Source of the DNA: Microbacterium luteolum | Lineage (GTDB): Bacteria > Actinomycetota > Actinomycetes > Actinomycetales > Microbacteriaceae | Direction of reading: 5' to 3' | DNA: 64,000 nt | NCBI RefSeq assembly: GCF_039533965.1 | Contig: NZ_BAAAUN010000001.1 | Span: forward strand, 1,958,950 to 2,022,949 | In this document: positions 41,034 to 48,104 of the stretch, piece by piece | Position numbering within the stretch: position 1 is the first letter of the stretch | How the letters are laid out: each line of letters opens with the position of its first letter | Translations under genes and position numbers: made by a program | The notes under the pieces: generated by a model | Database searches by the model: none | Told to the model about the DNA's origin: nothing | Seen by the model: the letters and a program-made list of their open reading frames with translations, nothing else

Positions 41034-41690
41034 CTATCGGAAGTGAATGTTCATGAAGACGGTGTTCAGGTCGACACCGGGGTTCTGCTGCATGAAGTCG
41101 ATGACCGCGGCATCGAGATCTGCCACCCGCTCTTGCCACTGCCTCCCGAGCGACGAGTTCACGTTCCCGTCACCCACGCGGGGGACGTCGGTGGGGTTGC
41201 CGCCCGCGATTCCGTCCAGACGGTGCAGAGCGGCCTGCGTCTCCATCCACTGGTCCACGAACCTGTTCGCGGTCGCCAGATCCAGTCCCGGATTCTCACG
41301 CATGATCTCTCGGAGCGCGTCATTGTGCGCGGCGTCGCGAACCAGCTCCTGCTCCACGACCGAGTCATGGGGTCGCCCATTCCTCAGATAGTCGACGCGG
41401 TTGAGGACCCAGTCCGCCATCGACGTGTTCTCGAGCGTATCGATCTGCTCGTTGAGCTGGTCGTTGAACTGCTCGGGACGGTGCTCCGGGTTCTGGGTGA
41501 ACCGTCGTGTCGTCACATCGATGTGGCGCGCATCGGCGTCGTACCGGTCGATCGATCGGACGCTGCCCTGGTTGCCCCGCGCCTTCGTGCGCAGCTTCCG
41601 AGGGATGTCCGCCAGCGCCTTGAGGTTCGGGGACGCATCTTGGAGCGCCCTCATGATCGGTCGCGCGAGCTCGTCTCCCACTCTTCCCAT
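41034..41690 (-). CDS. Ntox15/Tde1-like DNase toxin
   Basis: 218 aa. The short N-terminal region (residues 1-75) is basic and may dock on the carrier protein encoded just upstream. Residues ~90-205 match polymorphic toxin type 15: MADWVLNRVDYLRNGRP, then ALHRLDGIAGGNPTDV (the HxxD active motif of Tde1-type DNases is H-R-L-D) and VNSSLGRQWQERVADLD. Such enzymes degrade DNA in target cells. The ATG is 3 bp after the carrier stop, with GGGGGACTGA serving as both stop and ribosome-binding region. Immunity genes follow directly. Confidence 0.82.
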   Translation of the reverse strand: MGRVGDELARPIMRALQDASPNLKALADIPRKLRTKARGNQGSVRSIDRYDADARHIDVTTRRFTQNPEHRPEQFNDQLNEQIDTLENTSMADWVLNRVDYLRNGRPHDSVVEQELVRDAAHNDALREIMRENPGLDLATANRFVDQWMETQAALHRLDGIAGGNPTDVPRVGDGNVNSSLGRQWQERVADLDAAVIDFMQQNPGVDLNTVFMNIHFR

Positions 41691-41693
41691 GGT

Positions 41694-42398
41694 TCAGTCC
41701 CCCGTGATGTTCAGGCCGGCGAGGTCGGCGCCGAGCCGCTCGATCAGCTCGTCGATGTCGGCAGCCTGGATGTCCAGATCGGACTCGGCCTGCTCCAGCG
41801 CCTGCAGGTCGGCGTAGAACTCGTCGGAGTCGCCGACGGCGGCCTCGACCACCGGCGCGTCCAGCGCGGCCATCACCAGCCCCGGCAGCTCCTCCGCCAG
41901 CGGTTCGATCACCATGGGCAGGATCTGGTTCAGGGCCTGCTCGAGCGCGATGTCGACGGCCGCGTTCAGCAGCTTCTTCTTGAGGATGACCATCAGGCCC
42001 GCCCCGGGTGCCGTGAACGGGTTCGTCAGAATGGCCACCAGCGCGATGGCCGTCGTGGTGAGGTCGGCGATGACCTTCATCTTCAGGCCGAAGACGACGC
42101 CCGCCCCGACCTCGAGCCCTGCCGGCACAGGCCCCAGCGCGTCGAGAAGCTTCTGCAGGTTGTTGGAGCGGTTGCTGTTCCACGCGGCGACGAAGGCAGG
42201 ACCCGCTTCTCCGCGCATGGCGGCCGCCATATCGCCGTTGATCTTCCGATCCACGGCCTGGATCCGATCCTCGAGCTCACCCGTGAAGGTGCTGACGATG
42301 TCGCCCGCCCGACGGAGTTCATCCTCATCGACATCCGGCCACTCGAAGCCCAGCTTCTCCATGATCCAGATCAGATCGTTCGGCAGCATCATTCCCAT
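41694..42398 (-). CDS. WXG100_2/CpnT-N-like toxin carrier
   Basis: 234 aa, ATG (MGMMLPNDLIWIMEKLGFEWPD) behind GGAGG. An N-terminal helical hairpin with W-x-x-x-R near residue 72 (WNSNRSNN) leads to a hydrophobic middle (VVFGLKMKVIADLTTTAIALVAIL) and an acidic C-terminal helix pair (SDEFYADLQAL). The layout matches the N-terminal domain of mycobacterial CpnT and of LXG/ESX polymorphic toxins, where it carries the toxin to the T7SS. Here it is a separate gene with no toxin domain. Three paralogues occur (45891, 47322, 55233). The Ntox15 toxin is directly downstream. Confidence 0.78.
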   Translation of the reverse strand: MGMMLPNDLIWIMEKLGFEWPDVDEDELRRAGDIVSTFTGELEDRIQAVDRKINGDMAAAMRGEAGPAFVAAWNSNRSNNLQKLLDALGPVPAGLEVGAGVVFGLKMKVIADLTTTAIALVAILTNPFTAPGAGLMVILKKKLLNAAVDIALEQALNQILPMVIEPLAEELPGLVMAALDAPVVEAAVGDSDEFYADLQALEQAESDLDIQAADIDELIERLGADLAGLNITGD

Positions 42399-42443
42399 GG
42401 CAGCACCTCCGCCATGAGGTTACCCAGCCGGGATGGCGCAGCG

Positions 42444-42462
42444 CGATGGGTAGATCAACCCA
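42444..42462 (-). promoter_or_regulatory. Conserved TGGG-TTGATCT-CCCA element, copy 1
   Basis: On the coding strand TGGGTTGATCTACCCATCG lies 46 bp before the carrier start at 42398. It has a 5-bp inverted repeat (TGGGT/ACCCA). Copies exist at 43159, 48077 and 55987. Confidence 0.55.
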
Positions 42463-42465
42463 CCG

Positions 42466-42546
42466 TCATCGGGTCAGATCGAGCTCGCGGAGGTGCGGCC
42501 TGCGACGGTTGCCGTTGGACTCCACCACATGTGTATGCCGGCTCAT
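42466..42546 (-). pseudogene. Deleted relic of the RELDLTR immunity family
   Basis: A 26-codon reading, MSRHTHVVESNGN plus RRRPHLRELDLTR, joins the first ~12 and last ~10 codons of the intact relative at 44840-45310 in frame. About 130 codons are missing, so it cannot be functional. Its N- and C-terminal DNA is almost identical to that of the relic at 43181. Confidence 0.75.
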
Positions 42547-42568
42547 GGATAGAACGATCCTCGGCCTT

Positions 42569-43054
42569 CTAGCGAGCCACGGAATGATCCCGTGACAGGT
42601 CCAGTTCGCGGAAGACGAACGGCTCTGCGAGGGTGCCAGTCTCGCAATACTGCGTGAAGATCGCGGCCGCTTCGTCGGCGAAGAAGACTTCGTCGGCGAA
42701 GACCCGCACCGCCCGTTCGTCGTTGATCGGAATGAGGATCGTGGTTTCACCGGTCGCAGCACCTCGACCGACTGTATAAAGACGGCCCTTGCCGTCAGAG
42801 CCGGGCTTCCGGATCTCTAGCGTCATGGCCGAAGCAGACCCAGCCGCCTGCAGGAACGTGTCGCCGGCATCCTTCCGCGTCACGATGATGCTGTCCGGAT
42901 TCGTCGCACGCCAGATGCTGTACGTGTACTTGCCGACGCCGTCCAGGTGTCCGAGCATGAGCCGGAGATGGTCGGGCAAAGGCCGGCGTGCCCCGTCGAG
43001 CCAGCCCGTCTGCCCGCGAGGGGTGGTCTCGGCGTAGGGTCCGTACCGCGTCAT
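42569..43054 (-). CDS. Immunity-like protein, divergent member of the RELDLTR family
   Basis: 161 aa, ATG behind GGGAGG. Shares with the protein at 44840 the central YSIWRATNPDSIIVTRKD (there YSLWRAPADADFLEDIPV), the VYPHEVF-like VRVFADEVFFADEAAAIF and an ending FVFRELDLSRD. Possibly an Imm1-type fold, not certain. No signal peptide. It sits in an array of related intact and broken copies between two carrier-toxin modules, so it probably guards against a toxin whose gene has been lost or is elsewhere. Confidence 0.68.
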   Translation of the reverse strand: MTRYGPYAETTPRGQTGWLDGARRPLPDHLRLMLGHLDGVGKYTYSIWRATNPDSIIVTRKDAGDTFLQAAGSASAMTLEIRKPGSDGKGRLYTVGRGAATGETTILIPINDERAVRVFADEVFFADEAAAIFTQYCETGTLAEPFVFRELDLSRDHSVAR

Positions 43055-43128
43055 GGTTCCTCCCGAACGATCACTCGTGTGACCAGAATGTCCTGATCCG
43101 GCCCCTCGAAGCCCAGCTTCTCCGCCAT
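43051..43128 (-). pseudogene. Fusion micro-ORF derived from a lost carrier gene
   Basis: 25 codons read MAEKLGFEGPDQDIL then VTRVIVREEP. EKLGFE(G)PD is the carrier family's EKLGFEWPD segment, and the sequence 5' of it (43129-43177) is nearly identical to the DNA preceding the intact carrier at 42398. Its TGA overlaps the ATG of the gene at 43054. This marks a deleted carrier-toxin pair; possible use as a leader peptide is inference. Confidence 0.55.
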
Positions 43129-43158
43129 GAGGTTACCCCCAGCCGGGACGGCGCACCG

Positions 43159-43177
43159 CGATGGGGAGATCAACCCA
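43159..43177 (-). promoter_or_regulatory. Conserved TGGG-TTGATCT-CCCA element, copy 2
   Basis: TGGGTTGATCTCCCCATCG on the coding strand, 31 bp before the micro-ORF derived from a carrier gene. It sits directly after the immunity relic's stop, as copy 1 does. Confidence 0.55.
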
Positions 43178-43180
43178 CCG

Positions 43181-43367
43181 TCATCGGGTCAGATCGAGCT
43201 CGCGGAGTGTGAACGACTCAGGCACCCTGTCGGTCTGGAGGTAGGCAGAGAAGACGTCGGCCGCCTCGGCGGGAGAAGCGGGGTTGATCGGGATACGGGC
43301 GGAACATGTCGAGAAGTGGACCACGGCTGTATCCGTTGGACTCCACCACATGGGTGTGACGGCTCAT
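43181..43367 (-). pseudogene. Frameshifted, internally deleted immunity-gene relic
   Basis: The first part encodes MSRHTHVVESNGYSRGPLL then DMFRPYP, matching the intact gene at 44840. The last part, in another frame, encodes ASPAEAADVFSAYLQTD then RVPESFTLRELDLTR, matching its C-terminus. The total length (187 nt) is not a multiple of three. The join lies in a short TATCCCGATCA stretch common to both halves, pointing to microhomology-driven deletion. Confidence 0.8.
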
Positions 43368-43393
43368 GGATCTCCTGGTCCGGTGCTCGGGTC

Positions 43394-44161
43394 TCACGCC
43401 TCGACGCCGGGCAGCACGACGGTGACGGCCGTGAGCTCGGGCGTCGGATAGCCGAACTTGCCGTCCTCCGCTCGGAGCTTGATGAGCGCGCCCACCAGCA
43501 CGTCCTGCGTGAACTGGAGCGTGACACCGGTTCTCGCCGAATCCTCGTACTGCCACATCGCACCGCCGCGCTCCTCGTCGTAGGACTCGGTCGCCGGACC
43601 GGCGAGCCCGATCACCGCCATGTGCGCCGGGGAGAACATCGGGTGGCCGACAGCACGCATGAAGACGGCGAGGTCGCCATCGACGGTCTCCGCCCCCTCG
43701 ACCTCATCGGCCGCGGCCTGCGGAGCGTCGCCGCCGACCACCTCCTGCATGACGACGAGCATCTTGAGCGCGTCGCCGTCGAAGTCGAACTGCACGAATC
43801 CGGGGTCTACCTGATACCGCACGAATGACTCTGTCGAGCGAAGCGGTGCGCCGAGCGCCTGCACGACATCGTCGGGTGACGCCTCGGGGGAGACTCCGTC
43901 GACGAGGCTCTCCCATCCGCCGTAGATGCCCTGATCCGGGGTGCCGGTCGCGTAGACGAAGACCGTGGTGAGCACGCCGTCCTTCAGCAGGAAGTCGACC
44001 CCGCGATCCGTCATGACCAGGTACTTCTCCTGCACGCCGCCTTCGTCGAACACCTCGACCTCGTGCGGACCGCCGACGAACGCGAGAGCATGCTCCAGGC
44101 GCGGATCGCCTTCCCGCGCTCCGAGAGCGTTCAGGAAGGTGAAGACGTCACCCTGGAGCAT
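43394..44161 (-). CDS. Immunity-like protein of unknown family with internal repeat
   Basis: 255 aa; GAGGAGACC nine bases before the ATG. Two halves look related: LNALGAREGDPRLEHALAFVG and FMRAVGHPMFSPAHMAVIGLAG both open a domain that continues to a hydrophobic-strand region. No signal peptide or membrane helix. The gene is within the immunity block of the PD-(D/E)XK-like toxin module, 39 bp after its neighbour. Function inferred only from position. Confidence 0.6.
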   Translation of the reverse strand: MLQGDVFTFLNALGAREGDPRLEHALAFVGGPHEVEVFDEGGVQEKYLVMTDRGVDFLLKDGVLTTVFVYATGTPDQGIYGGWESLVDGVSPEASPDDVVQALGAPLRSTESFVRYQVDPGFVQFDFDGDALKMLVVMQEVVGGDAPQAAADEVEGAETVDGDLAVFMRAVGHPMFSPAHMAVIGLAGPATESYDEERGGAMWQYEDSARTGVTLQFTQDVLVGALIKLRAEDGKFGYPTPELTAVTVVLPGVEA

Positions 44162-44200
44162 CCGGTGTCTGGTCTCCTCGCGCGTCAGGGTTCCTACCGG

Positions 44201-44785
44201 TCACTTCTGAGTCTCGGGGTGGAAGAAGGCACCCCAGTCACCGAAGTCCGGGATTCTGGTCCAGTTGGCGGTCACCTCGACGTTGCGGAACTCGCGCGTC
44301 TCCACGTCCGCGGGCTCGCCGAAACCCCGTTTCGTGACCCGTTCTTCCTTGCCGTAACCGTCGGGACCGAATGTCATCGACACATTGCCCACGGACGCGT
44401 TCCTCAGATAGAAGCGCAACTCGTCCGGATAGGTGTACCACGTGATCGCGCTCAAGAAGATCCGGCTGTCGTCGCCGTCGTCGTGCGCTGAATCGGACGG
44501 TGTGTAATAAGCGCGCCAGGTGTAAGCGACGTCGACGCTTCCCTGCGCGTTCAGCTTGTGCATCTCCACCCCATTGGCCCTCGGGCACATCTGCAGGTAG
44601 GCGTGCGGCCGCTGATCGTCGGACTGGAGCACCACTCCGAACCAGTCCTCGCGACGTGCGGCATCGAGGTCGTAGCGAGCGACGGCCTCATCCGTCGTCA
44701 ACTCCTTGCTGAAGAGTCCCCATTGCTTCTTCGGGTGCTCCGGACCTGCTCCGACTTTGTCTGTGTAGATGTATCGCTCCGTCAT
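44201..44785 (-). CDS. Immunity-like protein of unknown family
   Basis: 194 aa from MTERYIYTDKVGAG (an ATG five codons earlier is possible). Strand-rich: DWFGVVLQSDDQRPHAYLQM, VDVAYTWRAYYTPS, RIFLSAITWYTYPDELRFYL and FRNVEVTANWTRIPDF suggest a beta-sandwich or barrel. Cytoplasmic by sequence. It is third in the operon after the toxin at 45307 and its coupled immunity gene, so probably another guard or an effector-binding protein. Not recognised. Confidence 0.6.
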   Translation of the reverse strand: MTERYIYTDKVGAGPEHPKKQWGLFSKELTTDEAVARYDLDAARREDWFGVVLQSDDQRPHAYLQMCPRANGVEMHKLNAQGSVDVAYTWRAYYTPSDSAHDDGDDSRIFLSAITWYTYPDELRFYLRNASVGNVSMTFGPDGYGKEERVTKRGFGEPADVETREFRNVEVTANWTRIPDFGDWGAFFHPETQK

Positions 44786-44839
44786 GGTGGTCCTAGTCAT
44801 ACCCGTTTCCGAGGACGGATGGCGGCGATCGACTCCCGC

Positions 44840-45310
44840 TCAGCGCGTCAGATCGAGCTCGCGAAGTGTGTACGAATCGGGGACTTCGTCAGTCTGGAAA
44901 TAGGCATAGAACAGATCGGCTGCTTCGTCCGCGGTGAACACCTCGTGCGGATAGACCGCGGTGCTGTGGCGTCCCTCGTCCCACCGGATGATCTCGGCGG
45001 GCGCTCCGGTCGGCGTCTCGCCCGGCTTTCCGACCGTGTACTGGTGTGCGACGCCGTTCTCGTCGAGCACGCGGACCTCGACGGTCAGCGCCCCTGCCGT
45101 CCCCGCACTCTGCATGTACTCGTCAGAGACGGGGATGTCCTCCAGGAAGTCGGCGTCGGCGGGCGCACGCCACAGGCTGTACGCCCAGAACGACGTGCCG
45201 TTCAGCCGGTTCAGGGCGAAGCGGATGGCGTCCGGATACGGACGCACGCTGTCGATGAGCGGACCCCGACTGTAGCCGTTGGACTCCACCACATGGGTAT
45301 GCCGAGTCAT
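44840..45310 (-). CDS. Immunity protein coupled to the PD-(D/E)XK-like toxin (RELDLTR family)
   Basis: 156 aa; its ATG overlaps the toxin stop by 4 nt and GGAGAGGG is upstream. N-terminus MTRHTHVVESNGYSRGP, central FWAYSLWRAPADADF, then HEVFTADEAADLFYAYF and an ending SYTLRELDLTR. These form a family with the gene at 42569 and relics at 42466 and 43181. It may belong to Imm1-like proteins, though I cannot confirm this. Tight coupling to the toxin gene is the main reason for calling it immunity. Confidence 0.75.
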   Translation of the reverse strand: MTRHTHVVESNGYSRGPLIDSVRPYPDAIRFALNRLNGTSFWAYSLWRAPADADFLEDIPVSDEYMQSAGTAGALTVEVRVLDENGVAHQYTVGKPGETPTGAPAEIIRWDEGRHSTAVYPHEVFTADEAADLFYAYFQTDEVPDSYTLRELDLTR

Positions 45311-45891
45311 GGCACCCTCTCCAGAATGACTTGCACGATGCTGATCTGCCCGACGTTCGGCAGGTTCGCGATCGCGGGCGTCTCTACACTAACGGCTCCG
45401 TCGAACAACGTCTGCGCAGGGTTTCGGGAGGCTGAGCCGCTCTTGACCTCGATACCCGTGTAGGTGCCGTCGGCGTTCGCGAACAGGCCGTCGTAGTAGC
45501 GGATCTGGTCGCCCGTGCTCGGGTGCCGCGACGCGACCTGATCGCGAATGACATCGACGCCTTCTCGGTTGGCGACGTTGTCCAACCCGATCTGCTCACG
45601 ATCAACCCACGGTCGATTGCCGTCTCCTACGAACCGACCCCGGTCGTCTCGTCCATCGTTGCGAGGCGCCGGCGCGTCGCCGTCGCCCGGACGATCGGTG
45701 TCGGGACCGTTCCCGGAACCCCCGTTGCCGTTGGGGTTGTCGAACCGGTCCTGGCCCCGGACGCGGACGCCCACGTCATCGACGTGCTTGACGATGTTGT
45801 CGGCGAGCTGGTGCAGCTTGTCCTTAGCGTGCGCGAAGCCCTTCAACACCGACTGCTTCACCTCGCGGATGATCGGCTTGATCGCACTCAT
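45307..45891 (-). CDS. T7SS toxin with PD-(D/E)XK-like nuclease domain
   Basis: 194 aa. Residues 1-48 (MSAIKPIIREVKQSVLKGF...VRVRGQD) are shared almost exactly with the toxin at 54598 and form a carrier-docking leader. A Gly/Asn/Asp linker follows. The C-terminal domain has REQIGLDNVANREGVDVIRDQVA, then YYDGLFANADGTYTGIEVKSG, where D...E-x-K gives a restriction-endonuclease-like metal site, and NPAQTLFDGAVS. DNA or RNA cleavage is inferred. The ATG overlaps the carrier stop (TGATG). The coupled immunity gene follows. Confidence 0.78.
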   Translation of the reverse strand: MSAIKPIIREVKQSVLKGFAHAKDKLHQLADNIVKHVDDVGVRVRGQDRFDNPNGNGGSGNGPDTDRPGDGDAPAPRNDGRDDRGRFVGDGNRPWVDREQIGLDNVANREGVDVIRDQVASRHPSTGDQIRYYDGLFANADGTYTGIEVKSGSASRNPAQTLFDGAVSVETPAIANLPNVGQISIVQVILERVP

Positions 45892-46611
45892 CAGTCATCA
45901 CCACCGAAGTCCAACGCCTCGAACTCGCTGAAGAAATTCGACGTCAACGACTGGATGTCAGACCCGTGCAGCTTCATCGTCGACTGCGCATCATCCAACG
46001 CCTGCAGATCCGCATAGAACTCATCCGAATCCCCGATGTTCCCCTCCACCATCGGCGCATCCAGGATCGCGTCGATCACCGCCGGCAGCTTCTCCGCCAT
46101 CGGCTCGATCAACATCGGCGCCAACTGATTCAACAACTGCTCCACCGCGATATCCACCGCCGCATTCAACAGCTTCTTCTTGATCAACAGCATCGGCCCC
46201 GCACCCGCCGCCGTGATCGGGTTCGTCAACATCGCCACCAACGTGATCAACGTCGACGACACATCCACGATCACCTTCATCTTCAACGCGAAGATCGCAT
46301 CCGCACCCACATCCATCGCCGTCGCCGCCGGCGGCATGATGTCGATCAGCTGCTGCAGATTCTGCGACCGGTTCGTGTTCCACGCGCTCATCGTCGCCGG
46401 ACCCGTCTGCCCCCGCAGCGCCCCACCCAGATCGCCGTTCACCTGACGGTCCACCGCCTGGATCACATCCTCCAGATCCGACCCGAAGTTCCGCACCAGG
46501 GTCGCCCCCTTACGCACTTCATCCTCATCGATATCCGGCCACTCGAAACCCAGCTTCTCCATCACCCAGACAAGCTCATTCGGCAACATCATTCCCACAG
46601 CGACACCTCCT
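45739..46611. repeat. Long direct repeat, copy A
   Basis: About 870 bp covering a whole carrier gene, its ribosome-binding site and the first ~48 codons of its toxin. The sequence recurs at 55081-55953, offset exactly 9,342 bp, with roughly 15 mostly synonymous differences. Confidence 0.88.
45891..46598 (-). CDS. WXG100_2/CpnT-N-like toxin carrier
   Basis: 235 aa, GTG start (MGMMLPNELVWVMEKLGFEWPD) behind GGAGGTG. W-x-x-x-R (WNTNRSQN) and the hydrophobic centre VDVSSTLITLVAMLTNPITAAG are present. The protein differs from that at 55233 at one residue only (M/I in FALKMKVIV), though the DNA differs at about 15 sites. Codon choice (many CAC/ATC/AAC runs) is unlike flanking toxins and suggests a shared, separately evolving module. 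Its stop overlaps the toxin ATG. Confidence 0.8.
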   Translation of the reverse strand: MGMMLPNELVWVMEKLGFEWPDIDEDEVRKGATLVRNFGSDLEDVIQAVDRQVNGDLGGALRGQTGPATMSAWNTNRSQNLQQLIDIMPPAATAMDVGADAIFALKMKVIVDVSSTLITLVAMLTNPITAAGAGPMLLIKKKLLNAAVDIAVEQLLNQLAPMLIEPMAEKLPAVIDAILDAPMVEGNIGDSDEFYADLQALDDAQSTMKLHGSDIQSLTSNFFSEFEALDFGGDD

Positions 46612-46676
46612 GCACAGACTGTACGTGGGAGTCACTCATCCCCACCATGGGCAGCGCTCCCCCGACCAGGGAAGGA

Positions 46677-47318
46677 TCATCTCCCGTCGGGACGCTCGAT
46701 CTCGACGCTCGTGAAGCGCGAGCCGGGGATCGACGTGACCTCGACGGTCGCCCCGTCGAGGGAACCCGGCGCCAGCCCGAACCGCGCCTCCAGCTCGCTG
46801 TTGCTCAGGCCACTGAGATCCGAGGCTTCGCTCGCGGGTGCGAGGAAGCGCATGTCTCCCTGCGCCGTCTCGCCGTACTTGTCGGGGCTGTCCTGCCCGA
46901 TCGCGTCCTCGTACAGCTCCTCGACCAGCTGCTTCGGTGCCTTCTTCGGCACGCCCCTCACCTCGTCGAGCACGTCGCCGGGGAGGCCGCGGACATCCTT
47001 GCCCAGCGAGGTCCCGAGATCGCGGGCGGTGTCGTAGTCGGGGTCGGCGTGCTTCGGCACGTGTCCGAGCGACTCGAGACCGCGCCGCACGTCGTCGCGG
47101 ATGTCGTAGTCCTTCGCATGCGAGGTGGGCGGCTTGCCGTCCCCACGATGCCGCGGCTCATAGTCCACATTGCGCCGATCCCACCCGCGGATGACGTCGG
47201 CGTCCGCACGGTGCTTGCCGCCGCGTTTGCGGAAGGCGCTAGAGAACCCCTGCTTGAACTCGTGCCCTGCACCGTCCACCGCATCGACCAGGTCTCGCAT
47301 CAGCTTCTTCAAGGTCAT
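46677..47318 (-). CDS. Putative T7SS toxin with unrelated N-terminus, no immunity gene evident
   Basis: 213 aa, beginning 3 bp after the carrier stop with the same GGGGGACTGACC junction as the Ntox15 module. Residues 1-60 are helical and basic (MTLKKLMRDLVDAVDGAGHE, FRKRGGKHRADADV). The middle is Asp/Arg-rich and hydrophilic, and the C-terminal ~75 residues (GQDSPDKYGETAQGDMRFL, LEARFGLAPGSLDG, VTSIPGSRFTSVEIER) are a beta-rich domain I do not recognise. The LEARFGL segment resembles LEDLLGF in the toxin at 50255. Only 78 bp separate it from the next carrier, leaving no space for an immunity gene. Confidence 0.65.
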   Translation of the reverse strand: MTLKKLMRDLVDAVDGAGHEFKQGFSSAFRKRGGKHRADADVIRGWDRRNVDYEPRHRGDGKPPTSHAKDYDIRDDVRRGLESLGHVPKHADPDYDTARDLGTSLGKDVRGLPGDVLDEVRGVPKKAPKQLVEELYEDAIGQDSPDKYGETAQGDMRFLAPASEASDLSGLSNSELEARFGLAPGSLDGATVEVTSIPGSRFTSVEIERPDGR

Positions 47319-47321
47319 GGG

Positions 47322-48029
47322 TCAGTCCCCCGAGATCTGCAGGTTGGCGATGTCGGCGAGCAGCCGGTCGGTGAGGTCTTCCACGTCGGCGGCGTGCGCG
47401 TCCATGTCGGTCGCCGCCTGATCGAGAGCGTCGAGATCGGCGAAGAACTCGTCGACATCGCCGACCGTCCCCTCCACCACGGGCGCGTCCATGAGCGCCA
47501 TGACCAGCCCGGGGACCTGCTCGGCGAGGGGTTCGATCGCCAGCGGGAGCACCTCGTCGATGACCTTCTCGAGGGTGATCTCCATCGCCATCGAGAAGAG
47601 CTTTTTCCGCGCGATGATCAGCAGCGCAGCCCCGCCCGCCCCGAAGGGGCCGGCGGCGAGCAGCGGGATCAGCTGGGCGAGGGTGACGGTGACGTCGACG
47701 ATCACCTTCACCTTCAGCGCGAGCACGATGTCGGCGGCGATGTCGATGCCCACGGCCGCGGGCCCCAGGATGTCGAGCAGCTGCTGCACGTTCTCGGAGC
47801 GGTTGCGGTTCCAGCCTGTCACGTGCGCCGTGCCGGCCTCACCGCGCATCGCAGACGCCAGCTCGCCGTTGATCCGACGATCGGCGGTCTGCACGAGCGA
47901 CTCCATGTCGTCGCGGTAGGCACGCACGTAGACGGCGGCCTTCCGCACCTCGTCCTCATCGATGTCGGGCCATTCGAGGCCCAGCTTGTCCATCACCCAG
48001 ATGAGCTCGTCCGGCAGCATCATTCCCAC
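47322..48029 (-). CDS. WXG100_2/CpnT-N-like toxin carrier
   Basis: 235 aa from GTG (MGMMLPDELIWVMDKLGLEWPD) with GGAGGTGG eight bases upstream, giving the same length as the paralogues. W-x-x-x-R (WNRNRSEN) and hydrophobic helices (VTLAQLIPLLAAGPFGAGG) are present, ending VGDVDEFFADLDALDQAA. It is the most divergent carrier of the four and pairs with the toxin at 46677. Copy 3 of the 19-bp element lies 48 bp upstream. Confidence 0.78.
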   Translation of the reverse strand: MGMMLPDELIWVMDKLGLEWPDIDEDEVRKAAVYVRAYRDDMESLVQTADRRINGELASAMRGEAGTAHVTGWNRNRSENVQQLLDILGPAAVGIDIAADIVLALKVKVIVDVTVTLAQLIPLLAAGPFGAGGAALLIIARKKLFSMAMEITLEKVIDEVLPLAIEPLAEQVPGLVMALMDAPVVEGTVGDVDEFFADLDALDQAATDMDAHAADVEDLTDRLLADIANLQISGD

Positions 48030-48076
48030 GGCGACCACCTCCGGCCCCGACGCTACCCAGGGAGCGGATGCCGACG

Positions 48077-48095
48077 CGATGGGGAGATCAGCCCA
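48077..48095 (-). promoter_or_regulatory. Conserved TGGG-CTGATCT-CCCA element, copy 3
   Basis: TGGGCTGATCTCCCCATCG on the coding strand, extended here to a 7-bp stem (CGATGGG/CCCATCG). It is 48 bp before the carrier start at 48029 and only 9 bp after the preceding gene's end, so it may also act as a terminator. Confidence 0.55.
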
Positions 48096-48104
48096 TCGAC
48101 CGCT

